Assembly: GCA_020634815.1 (NCBI GenBank)
Contig: JACKBA010000021.1
Span: forward strand, 55,958 to 119,957
DNA length: 64,000 nt
Source of the DNA: Caldilineaceae bacterium
Lineage (GTDB): Bacteria > Chloroflexota > Anaerolineae > Caldilineales > Caldilineaceae
Direction of reading: 5' to 3'
Shown here: in pieces, positions 27,509 to 37,843 of the stretch
How the letters are laid out: each line of letters begins with the position of its first letter
How positions within the stretch are numbered: position 1 is the first letter of the stretch
The notes under the pieces: model-generated
The model's database searches: none
What the model saw: only the letters and a program-made list of their open reading frames with translations
What the model was told of the DNA's origin: nothing
Made by a program: the position numbers and the translations under genes

Positions 27509-30319
27509 CTAGGGCGTCGGTGTCTCCGTTGCCGTTGGTTCCAGCGTCGGCGTTTCCGTTGCCGTCGGCTCGATCGTGGGGGTATCGGTCGCCGTGGGCT
27601 CTACGGTCGCAGTCGCTGTCGGTTCCACCGTCGCGGTCTCCGTTGCCGTCGGTTCGACGGTCGGCGTCTCCGTCGCCGTGGGAACCACCGTCGGCGTGGA
27701 TGTCGGTATGTCGGTTGCCGTGGGCGCCAGGGTGGGCGTTGCGCTCGGCAGCGTTGTTGCCGTCGGCATTGCGGTCGGTGGTGCGGTGGCCGTCGGTGTC
27801 GCTGTCGGCGGCGTGGCCGGCGGGATGATCAGCTCCAGGCTGAACGACGTGTTGACCGGCGCCTGGATCGTGATCAGGTAATCCTGGCTGGTAGGAAGGG
27901 TGAATGACCACTCGCGCGAAGGATCGCTCATGGACTTGTAGGTCACGCCGTCGCTGACGCCGCGTACAGAGAAGTTGGCGGCCGGGCTGGGCGAACTGAG
28001 CAGGATACGTGCCGTCTGTCCGGCCGCCGCGCCGAAGATGAACTGGCGCGGCGTGTTGGCGTAGAGCGGGCCGCTGCGTACGGCGCTGCTCTGCCCTGGG
28101 GCAAAGCTGATGCGCTCCGGCGGGGCGGGCGGCGGCGTGGAGGTCGGCCCTGTGGGCTGGACGGTGAGTTCGAGCGAGTAGTTGATGAAGGCCGGCCCGC
28201 TGAGCGAGATGAGATAATCCTGCGTGCGCGGCAGGGTCAGGCTGAACTCGCGCGCCGGGTTGCTGAGCGGCTTGTAGACGATGCCGTCGCTGACGCCTTG
28301 CAGGGCGAAGTTGGCGCCCGCGCCCGGCGAATCGACCAGGATGCGTGCCGGCTGGCCGGCCAATGCACGGAAGACGTACTGCTTGCTGCCGGCGCCGGAG
28401 AGCGCGCCTGTGCGCACGGCGCTCGTTTCACCCGGCGCAAAGTTGATGCGTTCGGGCGCAGCGGGCGGCGTTGTCGGCGTGGGCGTCGGTCCCAGCGGCA
28501 GCACGGTCAACTCCAGCAGGTAGTCGATGAAGGCCGGGCCGTTGATCGAGATCAGGTAATCTTGCGTGCGTGGCAGGGTGAGGCTGAACTCGCGTGCCGG
28601 GCTGCTGAACGGCTTGTAGATGATGCCGTCGGAGAAGCCTTGCAGCGCAAAGTTGGCCGCGCTGGCCGGCGAGTTGAGCAGGATGGTCGTCTGCTGGCCG
28701 GCCTGGGCGCGGAAGACATACTGCTTGATCTGGCTGGCCGGCAGGCTGCCGCTGCGTGTGGTGCTGGTCTCGCCCGGCCTGAAGTTGATGCGCTCGGGCG
28801 CCGCCGGCGGCGTGGTCGGCGTGGGCGTCGGCCCCAGCGGCAGCACGGTCAATTCCAGCGCGTAGTTGATCGCGGCCGGCCCGCTCAGCGAGATGAGGTA
28901 GTCCTGCGTGCGCGGCAGGGTGAGGCTGAACTCGCGCGCCGGATTCGTGAAGGGCTTGTAGGTGACACCGTCGGTGACGCCTTGCAGCGAGAAGTTGACC
29001 GCGCCGCCGGGCGACGAGAGCAGCACGCGCGACTGCTGGCCGGCCTGCGCCCGGAAGATGTATTGCTTGATCTGGCTGGTCGGCAATGCTCCGTTGCGCA
29101 CGGCGCTCGTCTCGCCCTGACCAAAACTGATACGCTCGGGCGTCGGCACCGGCGGCGGTGTGGGCGACTGCGACACTGTCACTTCCAGGATGTAGCTGGT
29201 CCGCACCGTTGCCGTGAGCGTGATGAGGTAATCCTGCGTGCGTGGCAGGAGCATGCTCCACTCGCGCAGCGGATCGCTGCCTGCCTTGTAAGTCACGCCG
29301 TCGCTGACGCCGCGCACCGAGAAATTGGTGGACGGGCTGGGCGAATCGACCAGCAGCCGCAGCGTCTGCCCGCCGCGCACGAAGAGCACGTACTGAGGCG
29401 TGAAGCCTGGGCTGATGTTCCCGCGTACGACCGTCGAACTCTGGCCCGGCGCGAACTGGATGCGAATCGGATAGGTGGGCGGTAGCGGCGTGGCCGTCGG
29501 CCGCGGGGTCGAGGTCGGTGCAGCGGGCGGGGGGCCATCGACCGGACGTACGAAGGTGGGATTGGCGCCGATCCAGCAGGGCAGGTCGCTGAACGAGCAG
29601 CGCACGGCCCACCACTGGGCATCGGCGCTGACGCCGAGCACCGCGTAGGTCTCCCCGCGGAAGGCCAGACCAATCTGGTTGAAGGTTGCTCCGGGGCCAT
29701 CGAAGATACCGATCGTTCCCAGAATGAGCACCTTGCTGACATCTGTCGGGAGGAAGGTCAGCGGCGGTTGGCCCGGTGCGATGACGATGGGGGCGGCCGG
29801 CCCGCCGCCTGCTGCGGCAAAGCCGTCGACGGCGATCAGCGCCGCCTGCCACGAATAGGATCCGTTCTCCGCCTGGGCAATGATGAGGATCGCTTCGCTG
29901 CGCCCTTCCGCGCCCAGGCCGCTGATGCCAACGCTGCTGACGGCATTGACACCCTCCGGCCAGATGGACAGCGGGTCGACGCCGCCCAGCCAGCCGACGA
30001 CGACTTCGTTCGATACAAAGGTAATCGATGATGCCGGGCCGATCAGTTCGCTCTCCAACTGGCCGAGCGCAGCGGCGCCTGTCTGCTCGCTTGCCTCGCC
30101 CTGCCAGATTGCCACGATGAAGGGATCGCTCATCACGGACTGGAGCGTTTCGACGTCACGATTGACCAATGCAGCGATCAGATCCGCCGTGAACTGTGCC
30201 GGCGTCTGAGGCTGGGCCGCGGGTGGTCGATAGCCCGGGTTGAAGGTGACGCATCCGCCCAGGATGGCCACCAGAAGAAGCCCGCCCAACACCAACGATA
30301 CGCGTTTTTGGACAGTCAT
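27509..30319 (-). CDS. Large lipoprotein: SH3-like domain, five PPC-like repeats, PT-rich tail
   Basis: A 936-residue secreted lipoprotein. The signal peptide ends in a lipobox (LLLVAILGGC), then a Pro/Gln linker. An N-terminal domain of about 180 residues follows, then a bacterial SH3-like domain (GIFDGPGATFNQIGLAFRGE, WWAVRC...CWIG). Five copies of a roughly 110-residue module come next, each with RI.F..G..S.VR.G, an AGQ.. segment and a LPRTQDYLI strand, separated by PT linkers. The last 90 residues are a pure PTATET-type repeat ending at the stop, with no cell-wall sorting signal. The start at 30319 has AAGGAGG at good spacing. The same module recurs in the secreted protein at 45.5 kb. Its ligand is unknown. 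Confidence 0.88.
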   Translation of the reverse strand: MTVQKRVSLVLGGLLLVAILGGCVTFNPGYRPPAAQPQTPAQFTADLIAALVNRDVETLQSVMSDPFIVAIWQGEASEQTGAAALGQLESELIGPASSITFVSNEVVVGWLGGVDPLSIWPEGVNAVSSVGISGLGAEGRSEAILIIAQAENGSYSWQAALIAVDGFAAAGGGPAAPIVIAPGQPPLTFLPTDVSKVLILGTIGIFDGPGATFNQIGLAFRGETYAVLGVSADAQWWAVRCSFSDLPCWIGANPTFVRPVDGPPPAAPTSTPRPTATPLPPTYPIRIQFAPGQSSTVVRGNISPGFTPQYVLFVRGGQTLRLLVDSPSPSTNFSVRGVSDGVTYKAGSDPLREWSMLLPRTQDYLITLTATVRTSYILEVTVSQSPTPPPVPTPERISFGQGETSAVRNGALPTSQIKQYIFRAQAGQQSRVLLSSPGGAVNFSLQGVTDGVTYKPFTNPAREFSLTLPRTQDYLISLSGPAAINYALELTVLPLGPTPTPTTPPAAPERINFRPGETSTTRSGSLPASQIKQYVFRAQAGQQTTILLNSPASAANFALQGFSDGIIYKPFSSPAREFSLTLPRTQDYLISINGPAFIDYLLELTVLPLGPTPTPTTPPAAPERINFAPGETSAVRTGALSGAGSKQYVFRALAGQPARILVDSPGAGANFALQGVSDGIVYKPLSNPAREFSLTLPRTQDYLISLSGPAFINYSLELTVQPTGPTSTPPPAPPERISFAPGQSSAVRSGPLYANTPRQFIFGAAAGQTARILLSSPSPAANFSVRGVSDGVTYKSMSDPSREWSFTLPTSQDYLITIQAPVNTSFSLELIIPPATPPTATPTATAPPTAMPTATTLPSATPTLAPTATDIPTSTPTVVPTATETPTVEPTATETATVEPTATATVEPTATDTPTIEPTATETPTLEPTATETPTP
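27512..27810 (-). repeat. coding low-complexity repeat (PTATET/VEPT tail)
   Basis: About 300 bases of degenerate short direct repeats (GTCGGTTCCACCGTCG-type units), encoding alternating Pro-Thr-Ala-Thr-Glu-Thr and Val-Glu-Pro-Thr residues at the very C-terminus of the lipoprotein. Such tracts are prone to length variation. Confidence 0.85.
27830..29480 (-). repeat. five tandem modules in the lipoprotein gene
   Basis: Five units of about 330-345 bases, the middle three very alike at DNA and protein level (ERINF.PGETS, QIKQYVFRAQAGQ, PAREFSLTLPRTQDYLIS). This points to recent internal duplication. The first and last units are more diverged and share the DP.REWS variant. Confidence 0.85.
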
Positions 30320-30448
30320 GCCGTCCCTCCTTTTCGGCAATTATATGTGCGAAAGATGACTGCGATGCATCGTGCAATGTCATGTGGCTCACGGAAATCC
30401 CGTGTCTATTCACATGACGTTGCAAGGCCGGTTTAGGTAGCGGTGGAT

Positions 30449-32446
<1,998 letters not shown>

Positions 32447-32448
32447 GA

Positions 32449-33252
32449 TTAGCTCACCCACTCGATCTGTTCGTCGGTGACGACCCACATGCCGTGGCGC
32501 TTGTGCATCGTCAGCCGGAAGCCGCCGCCCACGGTGGGCGATCGGCGGATATTGATGCGGACGTCGGCATCTTGCAAGGTGCGAAACTCGATGAGTTCCA
32601 ATTCCACTAGCGGGCCCGTCGCAGCGGGCGCCGGTTCGTCGGGCAGCAGCCAGAGCGTCTCGCCTTCAAAGCCCAGGTCGCCCTCCACTTCGGCCGGATG
32701 CGCACGGATGCGCAACTCTGCGGCATGGCCGGACGCGTCGGGCTCGACGTAGCGGAGCTGGCTCAGCTTGTGAATCAACGCCGTGCGCCGGATGCGCAGC
32801 GTGTCCGGTTCCTGCCGGTCGGCCGAGCGATAGTAGCGGGCGAGCGCATAGGTCGGGCCGAAGGCATTCTGCGCGCTGAGTATCGTGAGCAACTCCTCGC
32901 GCACCGTGCTCCACTTGTAGCGCCACTCGTTGGTGCGGATCTGGTCGCCATACTCGAGCAATTCCAACGTTGCGTCCGACCCGAGACGGCTGACGATCGC
33001 AACCGGAGGCAGGCGCGTGGGGTCCTGCTTGAGCCGCGCCAGCAGCATCTGCGGCGTTGCCTCGATCTCGTCGGGTTGCAGGAAGGATCGTCGCGTCGTC
33101 AGGCTGAAAAAGAGTCCGACCACGACGGCGCCGCCCAGCAACAGGATGAGTGCCCATGCCACCGGGTCCATGGACGCCACGATACGCTGCCAAGATGGCA
33201 GGGTACCCAGCCCTTCAAAAAACGTGCGAATCGACTCGACCAGTTGCGGCAT
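32449..33252 (-). CDS. Membrane protein of unknown function, partner of the 7TM regulator
   Basis: A 267-residue protein with one membrane helix near the N-terminus (PVAWALILLLGGAVVVGLFFSL). A helical cytoplasmic domain follows (PPVAIVSRLGSDATLELLEYGD, TILSAQNAFGPTYALARYYR) and then a beta-rich C-terminal half ending in HKRHGMWVVTDEQIEWVS. No family was recognised. The start at 33252 has CAGGA before it, and a longer frame adds 24 residues without similarity. Its stop is 2 bases before the ATG of the 7TM regulator, so the two are probably made in fixed ratio and may form one sensory complex. Confidence 0.75.
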   Translation of the reverse strand: MPQLVESIRTFFEGLGTLPSWQRIVASMDPVAWALILLLGGAVVVGLFFSLTTRRSFLQPDEIEATPQMLLARLKQDPTRLPPVAIVSRLGSDATLELLEYGDQIRTNEWRYKWSTVREELLTILSAQNAFGPTYALARYYRSADRQEPDTLRIRRTALIHKLSQLRYVEPDASGHAAELRIRAHPAEVEGDLGFEGETLWLLPDEPAPAATGPLVELELIEFRTLQDADVRINIRRSPTVGGGFRLTMHKRHGMWVVTDEQIEWVS

Positions 33253-33415
33253 ACGTTCCTGAAATCCTCTATTCCGGATTCTACCATAGCGCCGGCATTC
33301 CCCTGTGAGCCAGGGCGGCGCCAATCAAGCGAGTTGGATTAAAAGAAGCTGAAAATGGAACTCTTCTCACGTGCGCGGCGGCAAAATAATCATATTCTGA
33401 TCACGTATTGAACAG

Positions 33416-33429
33416 ACATTGTACAATGT
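33416..33429 (+). promoter_or_regulatory. perfect 14-base palindrome upstream of fasciclin gene
   Basis: ACATTGTACAATGT reads the same on both strands, in the 281-base gap between the divergent membrane-protein and fasciclin genes. It is a likely operator for a dimeric repressor; it also contains a TACAAT that could be a -10. No convincing -35 was found. Confidence 0.5.
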
Positions 33430-33533
33430 ATGTTGCGTGTGTTCTGCAGACACACCATGACGGTTCGAGTTGACAGTTGAGCTGGTATTGCTGTACCGAA
33501 ACTTGTTGTCCTGACACTTGAGGAGATCCTACG

Positions 33534-34529
33534 ATGAAGTTCACTACACTTGCACTGCTCTTGATCACCGCACTGCTGGTCGCTGCCTGTGCGCCGCTGC
33601 CCGCAGCCCAGGTTGCGCCCGCCGCCACCGAGGCGCCGGCCGAAGCACCCACGGAAGCCGCGATGGGCGAAATGGCCGACATTGTCGATACCGCCGTGGG
33701 CGCAGGCAACTTCACTACGCTCGTCGCCGCCATCGAGGCGGCCGGCCTGGTGGAGACGCTGAAGGGCGAGGGGCCATTCACGGTCTTTGCGCCAACCGAT
33801 GACGCCTTTGCCGCCCTGCCGGCGGGCACCGTCGAAGCCTTGCTCGAAGATCCGCAGGGCCAGTTGACGCAGATCCTGCTCTACCATGTGGTGGCGGGCA
33901 AGGTCATGTCGAGCGACCTCAGCGATGGCATGACGGCCGACACCGTACAGGGCAGCCCGGTGACGTTCATGATCGGCGACGGCATGGCTATGGTTAACGA
34001 GGCCAACATTGTGACCGCCGACATCGAGACGAGCAACGGCGTCATCCATGTGATCGACGCGGTCATTCTGCCGCCAGCCGAGGAAGCGGCTGCGGAAGGC
34101 GCGGAGATGGCCGAACCGGCCGGGAACATCGCCGAAGTGGCGGCGAGCGCCGGCAACTTCACCACGCTGCTGGCTGCCGTCAAAGCGGCCGGGCTGGTCG
34201 ACGAGCTGACGGGCGAGGGCCCCTTCACGGTCTTTGCACCGACCGATGATGCGTTTGCCGCCCTGCCTGCCGGCACCATCGACTCGTTGCTGGCCGATCC
34301 CGAAGGCGCGCTGCGCGACATCTTGCTCTACCACGTCGTGGCGGGCAAGGTCATGTCCGGTGACCTGAGTGACGGCATGACGGCAGAGACGCTGCAAGGC
34401 GCGCCGGTCACCTTCACCGTGGCCGACGGTGCGGTCAAGGTCGATGCGGCCAACGTCGTCGCAGCCGATGTGGAGGCCAGCAATGGCGTCATCCACGTAA
34501 TCGATGCCGTGATCCTGCCGCCGCAGTAA
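33534..34529 (+). CDS. Lipoprotein with two fasciclin (FAS1) domains
   Basis: A 331-residue exported protein. The signal peptide has a lipobox (LLVAAC) and is followed by an Ala/Glu/Pro linker. Two FAS1 domains (about residues 45-180 and 195-331) each carry GPFTVFAPTDDAFAALP, LLYHVVAGKVMS and the closing SNGVIHVIDAVILPP. The domains are very alike, indicating duplication. FAS1 proteins mediate adhesion or matrix contact at the cell surface. GGAG lies 8 bases before the ATG. A strong terminator follows, so it is a single-gene unit. Confidence 0.95.
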   Translation: MKFTTLALLLITALLVAACAPLPAAQVAPAATEAPAEAPTEAAMGEMADIVDTAVGAGNFTTLVAAIEAAGLVETLKGEGPFTVFAPTDDAFAALPAGTVEALLEDPQGQLTQILLYHVVAGKVMSSDLSDGMTADTVQGSPVTFMIGDGMAMVNEANIVTADIETSNGVIHVIDAVILPPAEEAAAEGAEMAEPAGNIAEVAASAGNFTTLLAAVKAAGLVDELTGEGPFTVFAPTDDAFAALPAGTIDSLLADPEGALRDILLYHVVAGKVMSGDLSDGMTAETLQGAPVTFTVADGAVKVDAANVVAADVEASNGVIHVIDAVILPPQ

Positions 34530-34616
34530 TGCGCCCGGCGCCAGCCACCGTCCCTGCCGCCACCCGATCTTGACCGGTCTACCGGCAGTAATGGCGACGG
34601 TGTTCAAATAGATAAG

Positions 34617-34655
34617 GTGAGGGGCAGACCATAGCGGTCTGCCCCTCACTCTTTT
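34617..34655 (+). terminator. terminator after the fasciclin gene
   Basis: A perfect 14-base-pair stem (GTGAGGGGCAGACC / GGTCTGCCCCTCAC) with a 5-base loop and TCTTTT. Confidence 0.92.
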
Positions 34656-34801
34656 CCGGGCAAGGGAAGAATCTCTGGATCCGCCCATTGCGGCGCGGTG
34701 TCGAAACGGATTCGCAAGCAGGAAATGGATGAACCAAATGGGTGATGGTAGAATGAGTTTTGCAACCACTTTCGCCATCATTCATCAAGGGGACAAAGCT
34801 C

Positions 34802-37486
34802 ATGCTTGAACCAACCGGACTGCTCTGCGAGTACCGGACCGATCCGCTCGGGATTGACGTCGCTAACCCGCGCCTGAGCTGGCGCAGCACTTCATCACAG
34901 CGCGGCGCGCGCCAGACAGCGTGGCAGGTCGTCGTTGCCAGTGATGCGGCCGGCCTGGCATCAGGCGATTTTCTCTGGGACAGCGGGCGCGTCGAAGGCA
35001 GCACATCGTTTCACCACGCGTACGGCGGGCCGCCGCTGCGCTCGCGCCAGCGCTGCTGGTGGCAGGTGCGCCTGTGGGATGAAATGGGCGAAGCGTCGCC
35101 GTGGAGCGCACCGGCCTGGTGGGAAATGGGGCTGCTCGACGCGGGTGACTGGCAGGCAGCGTGGATCGCGCCCGACTGGTACGAAGACACGCGTACTGCG
35201 GAACCGTGCCCCATGCTGCGGCGCGTCGTCGAACTGGAAGGCGATGTCGCCTCGGCGCGGCTGTACGTGACCGCGCTCGGTCTCTATGATGCCCGAATCA
35301 ACGGCCAGGCGGTGAGCGACTGGGCCTTCACGCCGGGCTGGACGACCTACCGGCATCGCCTCCAATACCAGGCCTACGACGTCACCAACCTGCTGCAAGC
35401 CGGCGCCAACGCGTTGGCCGTGACGCTGGGCGATGGCTGGTATCGCGGCTATCTTGGCTTCCAGGGCAAGCGCAACTATTACGGCGAGAACCTGGCCCTG
35501 TTGCTGCACCTGCACGTGACCTATGCGGATGGCAGCGAGGCGCTCTTTGGCAGCGACATTGACTGGCGCGCGGCGACCGGCCCCCTGCGCGCGTCGGACA
35601 TTTACAACGGCGAACACTACGATGCGCGACTGGAGCGCCCCGGCTGGGATAGCGCATCCTATGATGACGGTGACTGGAGCGGCGTGCGCGTCGTCGAGGC
35701 ACCGGCCGCTCGTCTGGTCGCGCAGAATGGCCCGCCCGTGCGCCCCATCGAGACGGTCGCCGCGCAAACCGTTACGCGCTCGCCGTCGGGCGAACTCATC
35801 GTCGATTTCGGGCAGAACCTGGTCGGCCGCGTGCGCCTGTGGCTGCACGGCGAGGCCGGCGCCGCGATTACGCTGCGCTACGCCGAGGTGCTGGACGCCG
35901 ACGGCAATCTCTACATCGACAACCTGCGTAGCGCCGCCCAGACCGACCGCTACGTCGCCGCCGGGCAGGATGAGTGCTACGAGTCGCGCTTCACCTTTCA
36001 CGGCTTTCGCTACGTCGGGATCACCGGCTATCCGGGCGAGTTGGCGCCTGCATCGATCGAGGCCGTCGTGTTGCATTCCGACATGCCGGCCACGGGCGAG
36101 TTCTCCTGCTCGCACCCGCTGCTGACGCAATTGCAGCACAACATTGTCTGGGGGCAGAAGGGCAACTTCCTCGACGTGCCTACCGACTGCCCGCAGCGCG
36201 ACGAGCGGTTGGGCTGGACCGGCGATGCGCAGGTATTCGCCCGCACGGCCGCGTTCAACTTCCTCATCGCCCCATTCATGACCAAGTGGCTGCAAGATCT
36301 TGCGCTGGACCAGACTGTCGAAGGCGCGGTGCCCCATGTCGTGCCGGATGTGCTCAGCGGGCTGGAGTTCAACGGGCAGATCATGTTTGCGGCCGGCGCC
36401 ACGGGCTGGGGTGATGCGGCCGTCGTCGTGCCGTGGACGCTCTACACGATGTACGGTGACGAGCGGATTCTCGAACAGCAATACGCGAGCATGGCGGCCT
36501 GGGTCGAGTACATGCACGGGCACGGCAGCAACGAGTTGCTCTTCGGCGAAGGCTTCCACTTTGGCGACTGGCTGGCGCTCGACATTCCCATCGACGGGGC
36601 GGTCTTCGGCGCCACCGATCTGCAACTTATCGGGACCGCCTTCTTCGCCCACTCGACCGACCTGCTCGCGCGCGCCGCTGTTGTCCTGGGCAAGGAGGCG
36701 GACGCAGCGCGCTACCGCGAATTGCACGGTCGCATCGTGGCTGCATTCCAGCGCGAGTTTCTCACGCCGGCCGGGCGTCTGGCAAGCAACACGCAGACCG
36801 CCTACGTGCTGGCGCTCATGGCCGATCTGCTGCCGGAGGATCAGCGCGGCGAGGCGTTGCGCCGGCTCGTTGAGGAGATTCGGCGGCGCGACAATCACTT
36901 GGCGACCGGTTTCCTCGGTACGCCGTATCTTTGCCCGGTGCTCGAGCGGCACGGCGCGTTGGACGTTGCTTACGAACTGCTGCTGCAAGAGAGCTATCCT
37001 TCCTGGCTCTATCCGGTGACGCAGGGTGCGACGACGATCTGGGAGCGCTGGGATGGGCAGAAGCCCGACGGCTCCTTCCAGACGCCGTCGATGAACTCGT
37101 TCAACCACTATGCGTACGGCGCCATCGGCGAGTGGATGGTACGCGTCGTGGGCGGGCTCGATGTGGATGCAGAGAATCCCGGCTTCCAGCGCGCGCTCGT
37201 GGCGCCGCGCCCAGGCGGCGGCATCACCTGGGCCAAGAGTGCGCTGGAGAGCATGGTCGGCCGCTATGCGGTGGAATGGCGCCGGCACAACGACGAGATG
37301 GAAGTGAGTTTGTCGGTGCCGGCCAATGGCGCCGCGCTCGTGCGGCTGCCCGGCGCCACGCTGGATGCCGTGACCGAGGGCGGGGCGCCGCTGTCCATGG
37401 CGGACGGCTGCGCGAATGCCCGCCAGGAGGCCGGTGCGGTGGTCGTGGAGATTGGGGCAGGCGCCTACGTCTTTACCTATTCGTGA
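34802..37486 (+). CDS. Alpha-L-rhamnosidase, GH78
   Basis: An 894-residue glycoside hydrolase that releases terminal alpha-L-rhamnose. It has the usual GH78 plan: an N-terminal beta domain opening LLCEYRTDPLGID and PRLSWR, a carbohydrate-binding beta domain, an (alpha/alpha)6 barrel with the catalytic-region motif CPQRDERLGWTGDAQVF, the ATGWGDAAVVVPW segment, and a C-terminal beta-sandwich. No signal peptide is seen, so the enzyme is probably intracellular and acts on imported oligosaccharides. The ATG at 34802 is preferred over one 14 codons upstream because GH78 similarity begins there and AAGGGG precedes it. No rhamnose-uptake genes are adjacent. Confidence 0.94.
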   Translation: MLEPTGLLCEYRTDPLGIDVANPRLSWRSTSSQRGARQTAWQVVVASDAAGLASGDFLWDSGRVEGSTSFHHAYGGPPLRSRQRCWWQVRLWDEMGEASPWSAPAWWEMGLLDAGDWQAAWIAPDWYEDTRTAEPCPMLRRVVELEGDVASARLYVTALGLYDARINGQAVSDWAFTPGWTTYRHRLQYQAYDVTNLLQAGANALAVTLGDGWYRGYLGFQGKRNYYGENLALLLHLHVTYADGSEALFGSDIDWRAATGPLRASDIYNGEHYDARLERPGWDSASYDDGDWSGVRVVEAPAARLVAQNGPPVRPIETVAAQTVTRSPSGELIVDFGQNLVGRVRLWLHGEAGAAITLRYAEVLDADGNLYIDNLRSAAQTDRYVAAGQDECYESRFTFHGFRYVGITGYPGELAPASIEAVVLHSDMPATGEFSCSHPLLTQLQHNIVWGQKGNFLDVPTDCPQRDERLGWTGDAQVFARTAAFNFLIAPFMTKWLQDLALDQTVEGAVPHVVPDVLSGLEFNGQIMFAAGATGWGDAAVVVPWTLYTMYGDERILEQQYASMAAWVEYMHGHGSNELLFGEGFHFGDWLALDIPIDGAVFGATDLQLIGTAFFAHSTDLLARAAVVLGKEADAARYRELHGRIVAAFQREFLTPAGRLASNTQTAYVLALMADLLPEDQRGEALRRLVEEIRRRDNHLATGFLGTPYLCPVLERHGALDVAYELLLQESYPSWLYPVTQGATTIWERWDGQKPDGSFQTPSMNSFNHYAYGAIGEWMVRVVGGLDVDAENPGFQRALVAPRPGGGITWAKSALESMVGRYAVEWRRHNDEMEVSLSVPANGAALVRLPGATLDAVTEGGAPLSMADGCANARQEAGAVVVEIGAGAYVFTYS

Positions 37487-37592
37487 TGTGATCTGCTGGC
37501 GGGTTGTCTCGCCAGACCCCTCCACCCTGTGCGGCTTGTATTCTCTGATGCAGGCCGCACAGGAGGTGCAATTCAACTTGGGGGCGCGCATT

Positions 37593-37658
37593 ACGTCCCC
37601 GGCACTGTGCACAAGTATTTTGCTCGTCCTGTCTGCTGCTGCACAGTGCCGGGGACGT
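37593..37658 (+). repeat. 19-base perfect inverted repeat (REP/MITE-like element)
   Basis: ACGTCCCCGGCACTGTGCA (37593-37611) and its exact complement (37640-37658) enclose a 28-base loop. It lies in a 357-base gap between the rhamnosidase and kinase genes that otherwise holds no recognisable gene. The GTGCCGGGGACGT arm resembles dispersed palindromes in other genomes. No T-run follows on the plus strand, so a simple terminator is less likely. Confidence 0.75.
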
Positions 37659-37843
37659 TGTTTGACCTAAATGTGAAGTAGACCCCCGCACAGGGCGATT
37701 CTGGACCCAAGCTGACAGTATACGCACCAAAGGTACGTCATCCCGACGAATGAAGCGCGCTATATTTGTGATACAATCCGCGTGTCGCTCGCTGTCCTGG
37801 CGAGCGAACGTGTGTTTTGCTCGGAAGTGCTGGCTCACAGGCA

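Noticed and set aside
34961..37612. 883-codon minus-strand frame across the rhamnosidase
   Set aside because: Antisense shadow of a GH78 enzyme with all motifs intact.
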